From an uncultured Peptococcaceae bacterium (GTDB lineage: Bacteria; Bacillota; Desulfotomaculia; Desulfotomaculales; Desulfocucumaceae): a stretch of DNA of 11,581 nt. The stretch's first letter is position 1. Each line of letters starts with the position of its first letter. Location: NCBI GenBank assembly GCA_958417755.1, contig CATZDY010000084.1, forward strand, positions 1 through 11,581, written 5' to 3'. Shown here piece after piece: positions 6,049 to 11,581 of the stretch. The position numbers and the translations under genes are program-made. The notes below the pieces were generated by a model, which ran no database searches, was not told the DNA's origin, and saw only the letters and a list, made by a program, of their open reading frames with translations.

Positions 6049-7071
6049 CTACACACAGTCTGCAAAATACATGGCCAAGTCATCCGAGGTCTTTTTCATA
6101 TCCGAGCTCATAAGCCCCTCAATAAATTCAGAATGTGTACCATTTTCGCCTTCATACTGATCAAAGGCAACATGGGCCCCATTCCCCAACATATCCCAAG
6201 TAAAAATGTAGCCAGCACTGGGTTCATCAATGGCAGGGCTAGGTGTGGCATAACACAACAAGGCCCCTTTGGTATCACATATAAATTGCATATCTTCTTC
6301 ACCAATGCCACCTGCATTATAGGTGCTTTCCAAAACAAGGATTTTTTCAAATTGAAGAATTGCAGCCAGTGCCTGGGTGGTCACAATGGCCGGATTTGCA
6401 GTACTGCCAGTATACTTTACCCGTTCGATTATATCGGGGTGGTTTTTCAAGGCAATATAAGCATCAGCCCCTAAGGCCAGACGATTTGGAGTACGGCGAC
6501 CGTTTTGCTTGATTTCCTTTTTACGTTCATCAAAAAAATTCACAGGGTCAAAATTAGCGTCCGAAAACTTCAAAAACTGCTTACCCGTAGGGTTGGCAGT
6601 AACACCAGTCCATTCATTAGTCCACACATTGGATTTAAAAAAGCTTTTTGCAAACATAATATCCTGATGCAAAAGCATCTGTTCACTGGCAAAACGCACC
6701 TTAGCCCGACGAGGATCAGCGACACCCGGCGCCCTGCTACGCTGATAATCTAACGTAGCAATTTGGTCTATACCCACAATAACCTGATCTACTTCACATT
6801 TATAGGTGTCGTCAGTTTGGCCCATAACAGCTGGCAATACTTTGCCAAAGGCTGGCTTACGTCTTACATTATCGCGGGCTAAATCCGCTTTGCTAAATTT
6901 GTAGTAATAACTTGAAGATAACGACACAGGACAAATAGGAAAAATGGATGTGGCCACAAAATCCCCTGGATTAGCGAAATAGGCCATGCTCATATTGGTC
7001 AAATAATTATTCGGTTTCCATCCTTTTGCAATGGCAGTCTGGATTCCCGCATTGCTTTTCATCATTTTCAT
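6049..7071 (-). CDS. Major capsid protein
   Basis: This 340-residue protein is the main shell subunit. The N-terminal segment, NYLTNMSMAYFANPGDFVAT then SIFPICPV (about residues 22-48), is characteristic of one widespread branch of HK97-fold-type capsid proteins from Firmicutes myo- and siphoviruses. Also typical are the YYYKFSKADLARDNVRRK segment (E-loop-like, ~55-72), the DQIATLDYQRSRAPGVADPRRAKVRF part, FFKSNVWTNEWTGV (~144-157), and the later NRLALGADAYIALKNHPDIIERV region (P-domain helix, ~196-218). No cleaved delta domain is obvious: the conserved segment begins within ~22 residues of the start, so scaffolding is provided by the separate scaffold gene upstream. A GGAAGGGAG site lies about 10 bases before the ATG; a second ATG two codons later (MMKSN) may be used. 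It is followed 11 bases later by the 145-residue unknown gene. Confidence 0.92.
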   Translation of the reverse strand: MKMMKSNAGIQTAIAKGWKPNNYLTNMSMAYFANPGDFVATSIFPICPVSLSSSYYYKFSKADLARDNVRRKPAFGKVLPAVMGQTDDTYKCEVDQVIVGIDQIATLDYQRSRAPGVADPRRAKVRFASEQMLLHQDIMFAKSFFKSNVWTNEWTGVTANPTGKQFLKFSDANFDPVNFFDERKKEIKQNGRRTPNRLALGADAYIALKNHPDIIERVKYTGSTANPAIVTTQALAAILQFEKILVLESTYNAGGIGEEDMQFICDTKGALLCYATPSPAIDEPSAGYIFTWDMLGNGAHVAFDQYEGENGTHSEFIEGLMSSDMKKTSDDLAMYFADCV

Positions 7072-7091
7072 TGGTTTATAACTCCCTTCCT

Positions 7092-7499
7092 CTAGTTCCC
7101 GCTACTTGCCGCCGGTTTATAACCTGACTTACAAAGTTGAACTTGAATAACCTGCTCTGCGGCATTGGCTGTTTCAAGGGCTATGGCAGTAACAAAATTG
7201 CCAGCTACTGCGGTAACACACTTTCCAGAGGCATCACTGGTAAGTTCTGCCCCAGTCTCAACAGCCGCACCAGTTTTCCATAAACCAATATCCTTGATTT
7301 GCACAGCAACATCCGCCCCAGCTGCCACATCATTTGTTTCCGGCAATAGAAGCCCTATGGCATTCTTTCCTGCACCAGCAACCACAATACCACCTGCTGC
7401 ATCAAACGAAGCAGCAAGAAAAGAACCTGCTATTATGGTTTGGGTCGCTTTGCCCACAATGGTGGGACTATCATTTATGCTTGTTCCAATATACCCCAC
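7092..7499 (-). CDS. Capsid decoration/cement protein (DUF2190-like)
   Basis: This 135-residue, alanine-, glycine- and valine-rich protein matches the small decoration or cement proteins encoded just before major capsid genes. The sequence is a series of short strands with glycine turns: TIIAGSFLAASFDAAGGIVV, AIGLLLPETNDVAAGADVAV, IGLWKTGAAVETGAELTSD, and VTAIALETANAAEQVIQVQL. The spacing of the G-A-x-V and G-x-x-L-x-S/T-D elements is the pattern I associate with DUF2190-type head stabilisers, which bind the outside of the mature capsid and strengthen it against packaged DNA. The start is a GTG at 7499 with an ideal AAGGAGG site 8 bases upstream; that site overlaps the stop region of the scaffold gene. 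The C-terminus ends in a low-complexity PAASSGN tail. Twenty bases separate it from the capsid gene. Confidence 0.8.
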   Translation of the reverse strand: MGYIGTSINDSPTIVGKATQTIIAGSFLAASFDAAGGIVVAGAGKNAIGLLLPETNDVAAGADVAVQIKDIGLWKTGAAVETGAELTSDASGKCVTAVAGNFVTAIALETANAAEQVIQVQLCKSGYKPAASSGN

Positions 7500-7512
7500 T
7501 TACTCTTCCTCC

Positions 7513-8106
7513 TTATCTTTGGTTTTCATAGGCATATACCAATTCAGGGTTTTGTTCACAGGCTTTTTCAATAGCTGCCGCCCGGGTCATTGTAGGAGCA
7601 GCTTTCATGATTTCATCCGCTTTTGTTTCAATAGCCACCCAGGCATCCTGTTCCCCATATCCTTTTTTGCCAATTTCACTAAACAAACCCGATTTCTCTA
7701 CAGCTTCCACAGTAGCATCTAGAACAGCAATCATTTGACTATAAGCATCGCCACCGGCTGCCTTGAGACTTTTTAAAACCGGTACCAATTCTGCTGGCTT
7801 TTTGCCAATGATTTCATACCTTTTGGCAATATCAATAAGCTTGCCTTCCTCCGCCTCATCCGCAAATTTACGCAACCTTTCCAACTCCGCCTGTATCTCG
7901 GGATGAATACCTTTATAGATACCATCAACTTCAGACCCCATTGATTCCGCATTGACACTATTTTCGGATTCCGTCTCTGCCGAGCGTTTATTCACTTCTG
8001 CCTCGTTAACAATTGTAGCCGCATCCTCTTGTATTCCATACTTTTTTTCCAATGTTGTAAGTATTTCTAGTTCCTCTTGGGTCATTTTGCTTTTATCAAT
8101 TTTCAA
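7513..8106 (-). CDS. Nested short scaffold product from an internal in-frame start
   Basis: Inside the long scaffold gene, an AAAGGAGG at 8114-8121 precedes an in-frame TTG at 8106 by 7 bases. That site would give a 197-residue product starting (M)KIDKSKMTQEELEILTTLEK, which looks like a natural scaffold N-terminus. The arrangement resembles lambda C/Nu3, where a shorter scaffold is made from an internal start in a larger gene. An alternative is that two ancestral genes became fused and the second's ribosome binding site persists as coding sequence (it encodes K-G-G). The site is directly seen; use of the start is inferred. Glycine-glycine codons (GGA GGA) produce an AGGAGG-like string by chance fairly often, so some doubt remains. 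Confidence 0.5.
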   Translation of the reverse strand: MKIDKSKMTQEELEILTTLEKKYGIQEDAATIVNEAEVNKRSAETESENSVNAESMGSEVDGIYKGIHPEIQAELERLRKFADEAEEGKLIDIAKRYEIIGKKPAELVPVLKSLKAAGGDAYSQMIAVLDATVEAVEKSGLFSEIGKKGYGEQDAWVAIETKADEIMKAAPTMTRAAAIEKACEQNPELVYAYENQR

Positions 8107-8391
8107 GTTTAATCCTCCTTTCCCGTATTCGATGGACCTTTCAGTACCATCATCTAGTGATGCCCCAGCAATCTCCTTTTCCTCAAAACCCAAGGCCTTT
8201 CCGATAGCCACCAAGACCCTTTTCAAAACCGTATCCTGGGATGTTACACTCCCAGATTCCCTGCTCAACGAATCTTCCACATGTTCATTGTCATCTTTGG
8301 CTTTAAACAACAACACATCAGCCTTAGGATTATCTCCTTCTGGTACAAAGGCCACTTTTGTGATTCTCAGGTTTTCTAGTTTGTTTGCCAA
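7513..8391 (-). CDS. Scaffold protein (XkdF C-terminal type), long form
   Basis: I place the start at the TTG at 8391 (292 residues), because the frame upstream of it runs back through an intrinsic terminator and an AAAGGGGGTG ribosome binding site ending ~12 bases before this TTG. The N-terminal segment, LENLRITKVAFVPEGDNPKA, resembles the conserved start of XkdF-like and related head proteins. Residues ~65-95 form a basic helix and an acidic linker. From about residue 96 a scaffold-like part begins (KIDKSKMTQEELEILTTLEK), followed by a serine/glutamate-rich linker, a long charged helical region (IQAELERLRKFADEAEEGKL), and a helical C-terminus (MTRAAAIEKACEQNPELVYA). Such proteins fill the procapsid and guide capsid assembly, then leave or are cleaved by the protease encoded upstream. 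A strong second in-frame start lies inside (8106). Confidence 0.78.
   Translation of the reverse strand: MANKLENLRITKVAFVPEGDNPKADVLLFKAKDDNEHVEDSLSRESGSVTSQDTVLKRVLVAIGKALGFEEKEIAGASLDDGTERSIEYGKGGLNLKIDKSKMTQEELEILTTLEKKYGIQEDAATIVNEAEVNKRSAETESENSVNAESMGSEVDGIYKGIHPEIQAELERLRKFADEAEEGKLIDIAKRYEIIGKKPAELVPVLKSLKAAGGDAYSQMIAVLDATVEAVEKSGLFSEIGKKGYGEQDAWVAIETKADEIMKAAPTMTRAAAIEKACEQNPELVYAYENQR
8107..8121 (-). promoter_or_regulatory. Internal ribosome binding site in the scaffold gene
   Basis: The minus-strand bases AAAGGAGGATTAAAC lead straight into TTG at 8104-8106 in the frame of the scaffold gene. Both the eight-base Shine-Dalgarno match and the 7-base spacing are optimal, stronger than the site before the long form's own TTG. 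Confidence 0.5.
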
Positions 8392-8414
8392 CCCTCTTTT
8401 GCACCCCCTTTCAT

Positions 8415-8449
8415 TAAAAACAAAAAACACCGGATACAATCCGATGTTT
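8415..8449 (-). terminator. Intrinsic terminator between protease and scaffold genes
   Basis: On the minus strand an 11-pair stem (arms 8439-8449 and 8425-8435, with one G-U pair; loop of 3 bases at 8436-8438) is followed by TTTTTTGTTTTT. It begins 22 bases after the protease stop and ends about 24 bases before the TTG start of the scaffold gene. A stem of this strength with such a T tract should terminate most transcripts unless read through or antiterminated. Its presence also argues that the scaffold frame does not really begin at the ATG at 8439, which lies in the hairpin. Confidence 0.85.
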
Positions 8450-8471
8450 CATATCTTTATTGACTAATCTT

Positions 8472-8888
8472 TTACTGAGTAGGAACACGAGTGGCAGTCC
8501 CCTCTATGGAAAACATTGCATACTCCTTATTTTTAATCTTTTTCCACACTTTCTCGTCGGTTACTTCAAACCCAACCCACCAGCCACTTGGTAAGGTCCC
8601 ATCCGGAATACCCAAGACAGAAGCTTTCTCCTTGGTAAATACCATACTTTCAACCAACACAGCAACACCGCCTCGCTCATGGTTATCACTGCCTTCTCCC
8701 CAAAACTTTACAAACTTGTATGCAGCTTGTTCAATTTCTCCAATATCTACAATATCGCCGGAATGGTCTATCAATTGTTCTCCTGTATTGTCCTGAGACA
8801 TATAGCTCCAGCCAAAAACCAATTGTTTATCTTGATACTTCTCAATGCGTTGGACTTTAAATTTACCGGTTACGGTTCCTTCCTGCAT
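8472..8888 (-). CDS. Prohead maturation protease, XkdF-like (peptidase S78_2 type)
   Basis: This 138-residue protein resembles the N-terminal serine-protease domain of XkdF (Peptidase_S78_2). It would cleave the scaffold, and perhaps other head proteins, during capsid maturation. Typical elements are the LIDHSGDIVD segment at 40-48, SDNHERGGVAVLVESMVF at 67-84, LPSGWWVGFEVTDEKVWKKI at 99-118, and YAMFSIEGTATRV at 123-135. By analogy with HK97-type prohead proteases, His70 and Ser127 are candidate catalytic residues; I have not verified this. In many relatives protease and scaffold are one protein; here they are separate genes with a terminator between them. The ATG at 8888 has an AAGGAGG site 8 bases upstream. 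The gene follows the decayed toxin-antitoxin patch rather than the minor head gene directly. Confidence 0.85.
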   Translation of the reverse strand: MQEGTVTGKFKVQRIEKYQDKQLVFGWSYMSQDNTGEQLIDHSGDIVDIGEIEQAAYKFVKFWGEGSDNHERGGVAVLVESMVFTKEKASVLGIPDGTLPSGWWVGFEVTDEKVWKKIKNKEYAMFSIEGTATRVPTQ

Positions 8889-8916
8889 TATCCCCGCCTC
8901 CTTCCTGGGACGGAAG

Positions 8917-8941
8917 AAGGGAACCCCACGCAGGCTCCCTT
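8917..8941 (-). other. Hairpin between the toxin remnant and the protease gene
   Basis: Arms 8917-8925 and 8933-8941 form nine pairs (one G-U on the minus-strand RNA) around a 7-base loop, 13 bases after the toxin remnant's stop. On the minus strand it is followed only by a mixed CTTCTTCCG stretch, so it is at best a weak terminator. It could be the old toxin-antitoxin operon's terminator, an RNA processing site, or a stabiliser of the protease message. Confidence 0.4.
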
Positions 8942-8953
8942 TTCTCCATAAAA

Positions 8954-9064
8954 TTAAAATAAATCGCTGTGAGTTCCGGTTCTGGTTAGATAGAGAAACA
9001 GTTCCTTGTTTTCTATCTCATAAATGAGCAACCAATCTGGCGTTATATGGCATTCTCTGCATCT
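8954..9064 (-). pseudogene. C-terminal remnant of a YafQ-like (RelE/ParE superfamily) toxin
   Basis: The minus strand encodes RCRECHITPDWLLIYEIEN, then KELFLYLTRTGTHSDLF and a stop. This is the unmistakable end of a YafQ-type mRNA interferase: the H-I-x-P-D-W-L-L-I-Y strand and the R-T-G-T/S-H-S-D-L-F terminus, which contains active-site residues in the family. Only about 36 of the usual ~90 residues remain. The frame is closed by a TGA shortly upstream (about 15 bases before the first recognisable residues), and no start codon is present, so no toxin can be made. The fragment is joined directly to the antitoxin remnant's C-terminal frame, showing that a deletion removed the toxin's N-terminal two thirds. 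Confidence 0.8.
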
Positions 9065-9257
9065 GGTTGCACTTCCTTTAAAATCTCAGAAAAAGAAGAA
9101 TACATGACCTTATTCGGGTCGTTCTTCAATCTTTGTACTTCCTCAATTTCCGCCTCGTCTCGGTATTGAGACGTTCTAGGCCAAGCTCACTGCAAATACT
9201 ATCAAACTTTTTTTTCAGGTCTTCATCCATGCGGATGTTGATATTGACTTGGGACAT
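9043..9257 (-). pseudogene. Frameshifted, internally deleted RelB/DinJ-family antitoxin
   Basis: The ATG at 9257 has a good AAGGAGAG site and begins MSQVNINIRMDEDLKKKFDS followed by ICSELGLE, the classic start of a DinJ/RelB antitoxin (ribbon-helix-helix DNA-binding part). After residue ~28 the expected middle (helices and the R-I-P-F region) is missing and the sequence jumps to RLNTET, typical of the segment near the C-terminus. There the frame shifts: the original frame ends at a TGA at 9126 (43 residues), while the neighbouring frame continues as YRDEAEIEEVQRLKNDPNKV then MYSSFSEILKEV, the antitoxin's toxin-binding tail, ending at 9043. Thus at least one deletion and one frameshift have occurred. 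A 43-residue truncated product could still be made but would lack a complete dimerisation domain. Confidence 0.78.
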
Positions 9258-9283
9258 AAGGTACTCTCCTTTTCATCCCATTC

Positions 9284-9312
9284 ATCATGTGTAAATTTAT
9301 ATGCAATGTCAA
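9284..9312 (-). promoter_or_regulatory. Probable promoter of the old toxin-antitoxin pair
   Basis: The minus strand has a perfect -35 box TTGACA (9307-9312), a 17-base spacer, and a -10 box CATGAT (9284-9289, four of six consensus bases). It lies about 27 bases before the antitoxin ATG at 9257 and points at the protease and scaffold genes. The surrounding DNA (about 9290-9420) is much richer in A and T than the phage genes. Confidence 0.5.
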
Positions 9313-9328
9313 TATGATTTTGTCATAT
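9312..9328 (-). promoter_or_regulatory. Inverted repeat, possible antitoxin operator
   Basis: ATATGA and TCATAT form a perfect 6-base inverted repeat with a 5-base spacer, abutting the -35 box of the probable promoter. DinJ/RelB antitoxins bind palindromes next to their own promoters, so this is a candidate operator. Short AT-rich palindromes occur by chance in such DNA. Confidence 0.35.
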
Positions 9329-9390
9329 GTTTTTCAATCTTATATATCCCTTATTTTCATCATGGAAAATATGATTTTTCTTTATCTTTT

Positions 9391-9520
9391 TTAAATGTTA
9401 TTTAATTCTTTGTTATCTTTCCATTCGTCAAAGGGTATTCTATGTTCAAAAATAATCCCTAAAAGCCGTTTCGGTATTCGTATTCAGCAGCTTTTGAATT
9501 AATTCATCTGTTAATAGCAT
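9391..9520 (-). pseudogene. Possible decayed small phage gene after the minor head gene
   Basis: From the ATG at 9520 a 24-codon frame reads MLLTDELIQKLLNTNTETAF and stops at 9446. The adjacent frame then continues with protein-like sequence (LLGIIFEHRIPFDEWKDNKE) and stops at 9391. One frameshift near 9455-9475 would join them into a ~40-residue acidic helical protein. The ribosome binding site is poor. I do not recognise a family, and the two stretches could be coincidental. Bases 9258-9390 hold the promoter region described separately and otherwise AT-rich DNA in which I see no gene. Confidence 0.22.
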
Positions 9521-9579
9521 CACTTCAACTCTTTTATAAAATTGTATAATCAATATCCCTTTCTTTGAGTAATTCCGGG

Positions 9580-10539
9580 TTATAAATAAAGCGTTATCTC
9601 CCTATAAAGTACTGCACATCTACATCGCGGATGCGCAGGCGGGATTTTCTTTTGTCCGTTATATAAATCTTTACCCTTAAAATCGAATTCCTCATCCATG
9701 CTAATGGCTACGTTTTCCAAAGCCCCACAGATACTACAAACAATCTCATCCGCAGCTGTGCTCCACACTCGTTGTACTTTTCCCATATATCCTCGCTCTA
9801 TAGCTTGCAAAACACCTTCTTCAGCACCTTTATGATAAGCAAAAGCCAATTCCGTAACCGCAATGGTATGCGCCCGCTGACGATGTTGTTTCGCTGCATA
9901 CTTAAGCGCCGCTTCCTTAGCCCTATTCTTGGCTGTTGTCTCTCTCATGGTTGGCTCTTTTTTCAAAAGGCTTTCTTTAATGTGACTGTAATATTTCAAA
10001 TTCGCTGCAGCTTGCTGTTTTGTCAAACCAATAATTGGTCTAATGGCTTTTGCCAGCTCATCCACCGTCCACTGCCCCGAATATGCTTGCATAATCATAG
10101 TAGACATTGCTTCCCGTGCATCTGCTATTACATTGGCCACCCACTGGGCTCCGTATTCCTCTACCCAACTTTTGAATCCCTGAGACATGGGGTCAAATAA
10201 AAAGCCAGAGTGGGTAGATTCAATCTGTTTTGCCCCTTCTCTGGCTGCACTAAGCCATTTCAATTTCAGTTTTTCATTCACAAAATCAATATAAGATTGT
10301 TGCCAATCATACAATACCTTTTCACTGATATAACCGTTTAAAATGGCTTCCCTTAGCTCGGCATATGTTACCGCCTTCTGATGTCGTGACCACAAACGTG
10401 TAAGCCAGTAGATAAGCTCTGGTTCAGCAGTATTAAGATAGGCATTAAGGCGGTCCAGTACATCCCTGGCAGCTTTGTTCTTTGTCTTTTGGTATGGCAA
10501 TCTTTTCGATTTTCGAATCCGTATCACCACGAAGAACAT
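9580..10539 (-). CDS. Phage minor head protein (Mu F / SPP1 gp7 family)
   Basis: This 319-residue protein is a minor head protein of the type that binds the portal and is packaged inside the head, helping DNA ejection or head morphogenesis. The first two thirds are helical and highly charged, with AELREAILNGYISEKVLYDW around 80-100 and a WVEEYGAQWVANVIADAREA helix near 126-145. The C-terminal third is the family hallmark: RAHTIAVTELAFAYHKGAEE, then VQRVWSTAADEIVCSICGAL with Cys268 and Cys271, and PPAHPRCRCAV with His303, Cys306 and Cys308, a metal-binding-like cluster. The gene overlaps the portal end. The start is uncertain: ATG at 10539 has a purine-rich site too close to it, while GTG codons at 10530 and 10527 (the latter in a GTGA overlap with the portal stop) are better spaced. 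Its end abuts the interrupted region. Confidence 0.88.
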   Translation of the reverse strand: MFFVVIRIRKSKRLPYQKTKNKAARDVLDRLNAYLNTAEPELIYWLTRLWSRHQKAVTYAELREAILNGYISEKVLYDWQQSYIDFVNEKLKLKWLSAAREGAKQIESTHSGFLFDPMSQGFKSWVEEYGAQWVANVIADAREAMSTMIMQAYSGQWTVDELAKAIRPIIGLTKQQAAANLKYYSHIKESLLKKEPTMRETTAKNRAKEAALKYAAKQHRQRAHTIAVTELAFAYHKGAEEGVLQAIERGYMGKVQRVWSTAADEIVCSICGALENVAISMDEEFDFKGKDLYNGQKKIPPAHPRCRCAVLYREITLYL

Positions 10540-11581
10540 CCCTTCTTCAGCCTTTTCTTAGCCTCCTCGTACTGTTCTTGCTCATCTAAATCTTCCGGCT
10601 CCTCTTCATCATCTTCTAAAAGCCTCTTTCTATCCGATGAGTTTGCTTGGGTTTTTCTATCATGCAGTCCGGATTCGTCCAATCTTTCAGGCAAGCCGGC
10701 TATTTCACGTACAAAATCTTCTATCCCCTCATCCGGAACGAGAACACCAACACCGGTCATATCTCGAATAAATGTACCCAACTTTTCAAGATTTGCATCT
10801 TCAATATCCCCATGGACCATTATGGGATAATCCGTGATTCCTTGGAAATGTTCATGATTCAACTCTATTAACATTGGAATCGCCTTATTATTAAAAACCT
10901 CACAAATAATATTCAGATAGGCTCCTATGGCCATACTAAACAACTTCGTCTTATCGCTGGATAAAGCAAAACTACCTATTTGCTGATGCCCCAGCAACAC
11001 AAAATCCGCCAATACAGTCATGGCCATACGGCTATCATACCGTTCAATGATTGCATTTGTATCGAATTGTCTACGACCACCAGTAGACAAAAGAATAAGC
11101 TCCCAGCCAAAAGGAATGCTTAGACCCTCTAAGCTATCCCTGCGAATGTTTTGTACTATTCTATCCGCTGCTACCCGGGTAGAGGTCATATCCGGATCAT
11201 CCTCATCCCATATGTCCAGCCCCTCAGGGGCTCGTAAAACGGGAAAACCAGCCAAATCCCTCTCAATGCCAATCCCTTCTATTTCCTGAATTCGACGTTT
11301 GAAATACCAACTGCGGTAAGAACTTCGAAGAATACTACGTCCTTCAGGATTTCCTTTACGGCTCTTGGTACGAAAAAGCAAAAGCTTTTCGATGGGGATT
11401 TTTATGATACCAAAATCAGGTGGTGGCAGCTGGGATAATCCAAGCAGATTATCCTTATCATCGTATATCCATTCCCAAAGGGTTTCCTGGGCTCTAATGG
11501 GTAGCTTTCGCCAACCGATTAGGCCATCATCATACCTGCTCTTCATCCTTGGGTCAAAGCTTTTTCCAACACGGCGTTTAT
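10524..11581 (-). CDS. Phage portal protein (partial, N-terminus outside the window)
   Basis: The reading frame is open to the right edge, so the 351 visible residues are the C-terminal part of a larger portal protein, usually ~450-550 residues in this family. The portal is the dodecameric ring through which DNA is packaged and ejected. The sequence upstream of the internal ATG at 11546, KRRVGKSFDPRMKSRYDDGL, reads smoothly into family-like sequence, so that ATG is not the true start. Recognisable parts are LIGWRKLPIRAQETLWEWIY, KLLLFRTKSRKGNPEGRSIL then RSSYRSWYFKRRIQEIEGIG, typical of the DUF935-like portals, and a later region with ADFVLLGHQQIGSFALSSDK. The C-terminus is a very acidic linker (LLEDDEEEPEDLDEQEQYEE) with a basic KKRLKKG tail. 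It overlaps the minor head gene by 16 bases. Confidence 0.9.
   Translation of the reverse strand, partial: KRRVGKSFDPRMKSRYDDGLIGWRKLPIRAQETLWEWIYDDKDNLLGLSQLPPPDFGIIKIPIEKLLLFRTKSRKGNPEGRSILRSSYRSWYFKRRIQEIEGIGIERDLAGFPVLRAPEGLDIWDEDDPDMTSTRVAADRIVQNIRRDSLEGLSIPFGWELILLSTGGRRQFDTNAIIERYDSRMAMTVLADFVLLGHQQIGSFALSSDKTKLFSMAIGAYLNIICEVFNNKAIPMLIELNHEHFQGITDYPIMVHGDIEDANLEKLGTFIRDMTGVGVLVPDEGIEDFVREIAGLPERLDESGLHDRKTQANSSDRKRLLEDDEEEPEDLDEQEQYEEAKKRLKKGCSSW

Noticed and set aside
8392..8439. ATG at 8439 as the scaffold start (MYPVFFVFNERG)
   Set aside because: This stretch overlaps the hairpin and T tract of the terminator and the ribosome binding site of the TTG at 8391; its residues are unlike those of the family.
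1..11581. CRISPR array, tRNA or rRNA genes, integrase or attachment sites
   Set aside because: I saw no regularly spaced repeats, no cloverleaf-like stretch and no recombination gene; the window is wholly structural phage genes apart from the toxin-antitoxin fossil.

Overview
This window is one stretch of the late, virion-building operon of a contractile-tailed (myovirus-type) prophage. Every protein-coding gene I accept lies on the minus strand, so the operon reads from right to left. The host is most likely a low-to-moderate-GC Bacillota, probably a clostridial lineage. Reasons: strong AGGAGG-type ribosome binding sites before most genes, GTG and TTG starts, small gaps or 1-40 base overlaps between genes, and a gene set and order resembling the PBSX/XkdF-XkdN type of Firmicutes phage. 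I cannot name a species from sequence alone.

Head module, right to left: the C-terminal ~350 residues of the portal protein (its start lies beyond the right edge), a Mu F/SPP1 gp7-type minor head protein, an interrupting ~700-base patch, an XkdF-type prohead protease, a scaffold protein with a likely second in-frame start, a DUF2190-like decoration protein, and the HK97-fold-type major capsid protein. Neck module: an unrecognised 145-residue protein, a probable head-tail adaptor, a probable head-closure/stopper protein, an HK97 gp10-type protein, a small unrecognised protein, and a two-part probable tail-terminator protein. Tail module: a short protein that copies the N-terminal arm of the tail sheath, a 60-residue unknown, the tail sheath, the XkdM-type tail tube, and the XkdN-type tail assembly chaperone. 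The tape-measure gene expected next does not begin inside the window.

Several things stand out. (1) The tail assembly chaperone ends on a textbook A AAA AAC slippery heptamer directly before its stop, and the -1 frame stays open for 50 codons, so a frameshifted longer product is very likely. (2) A 112-residue gene just upstream of the sheath carries a near copy of the sheath's first ~22 residues on an otherwise unrelated body. (3) Between minor head protein and protease sits a fossil DinJ-YafQ (RelBE-type) toxin-antitoxin pair: the antitoxin has lost its middle and is frameshifted, the toxin keeps only its last ~36 residues, but the promoter and a possible operator still look intact. (4) A strong intrinsic terminator lies inside the operon between protease and scaffold. 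(5) At the far left edge a plus-strand terminator suggests a convergent gene or inserted element outside the window.

How the genes work together: portal, minor head protein, scaffold, protease, capsid and decoration proteins build the procapsid and mature head; the adaptor, stopper, gp10-type and terminator proteins join and seal the head-tail interface; sheath and tube polymerise around a tape measure whose assembly is chaperoned by the two forms of the XkdN-like protein.
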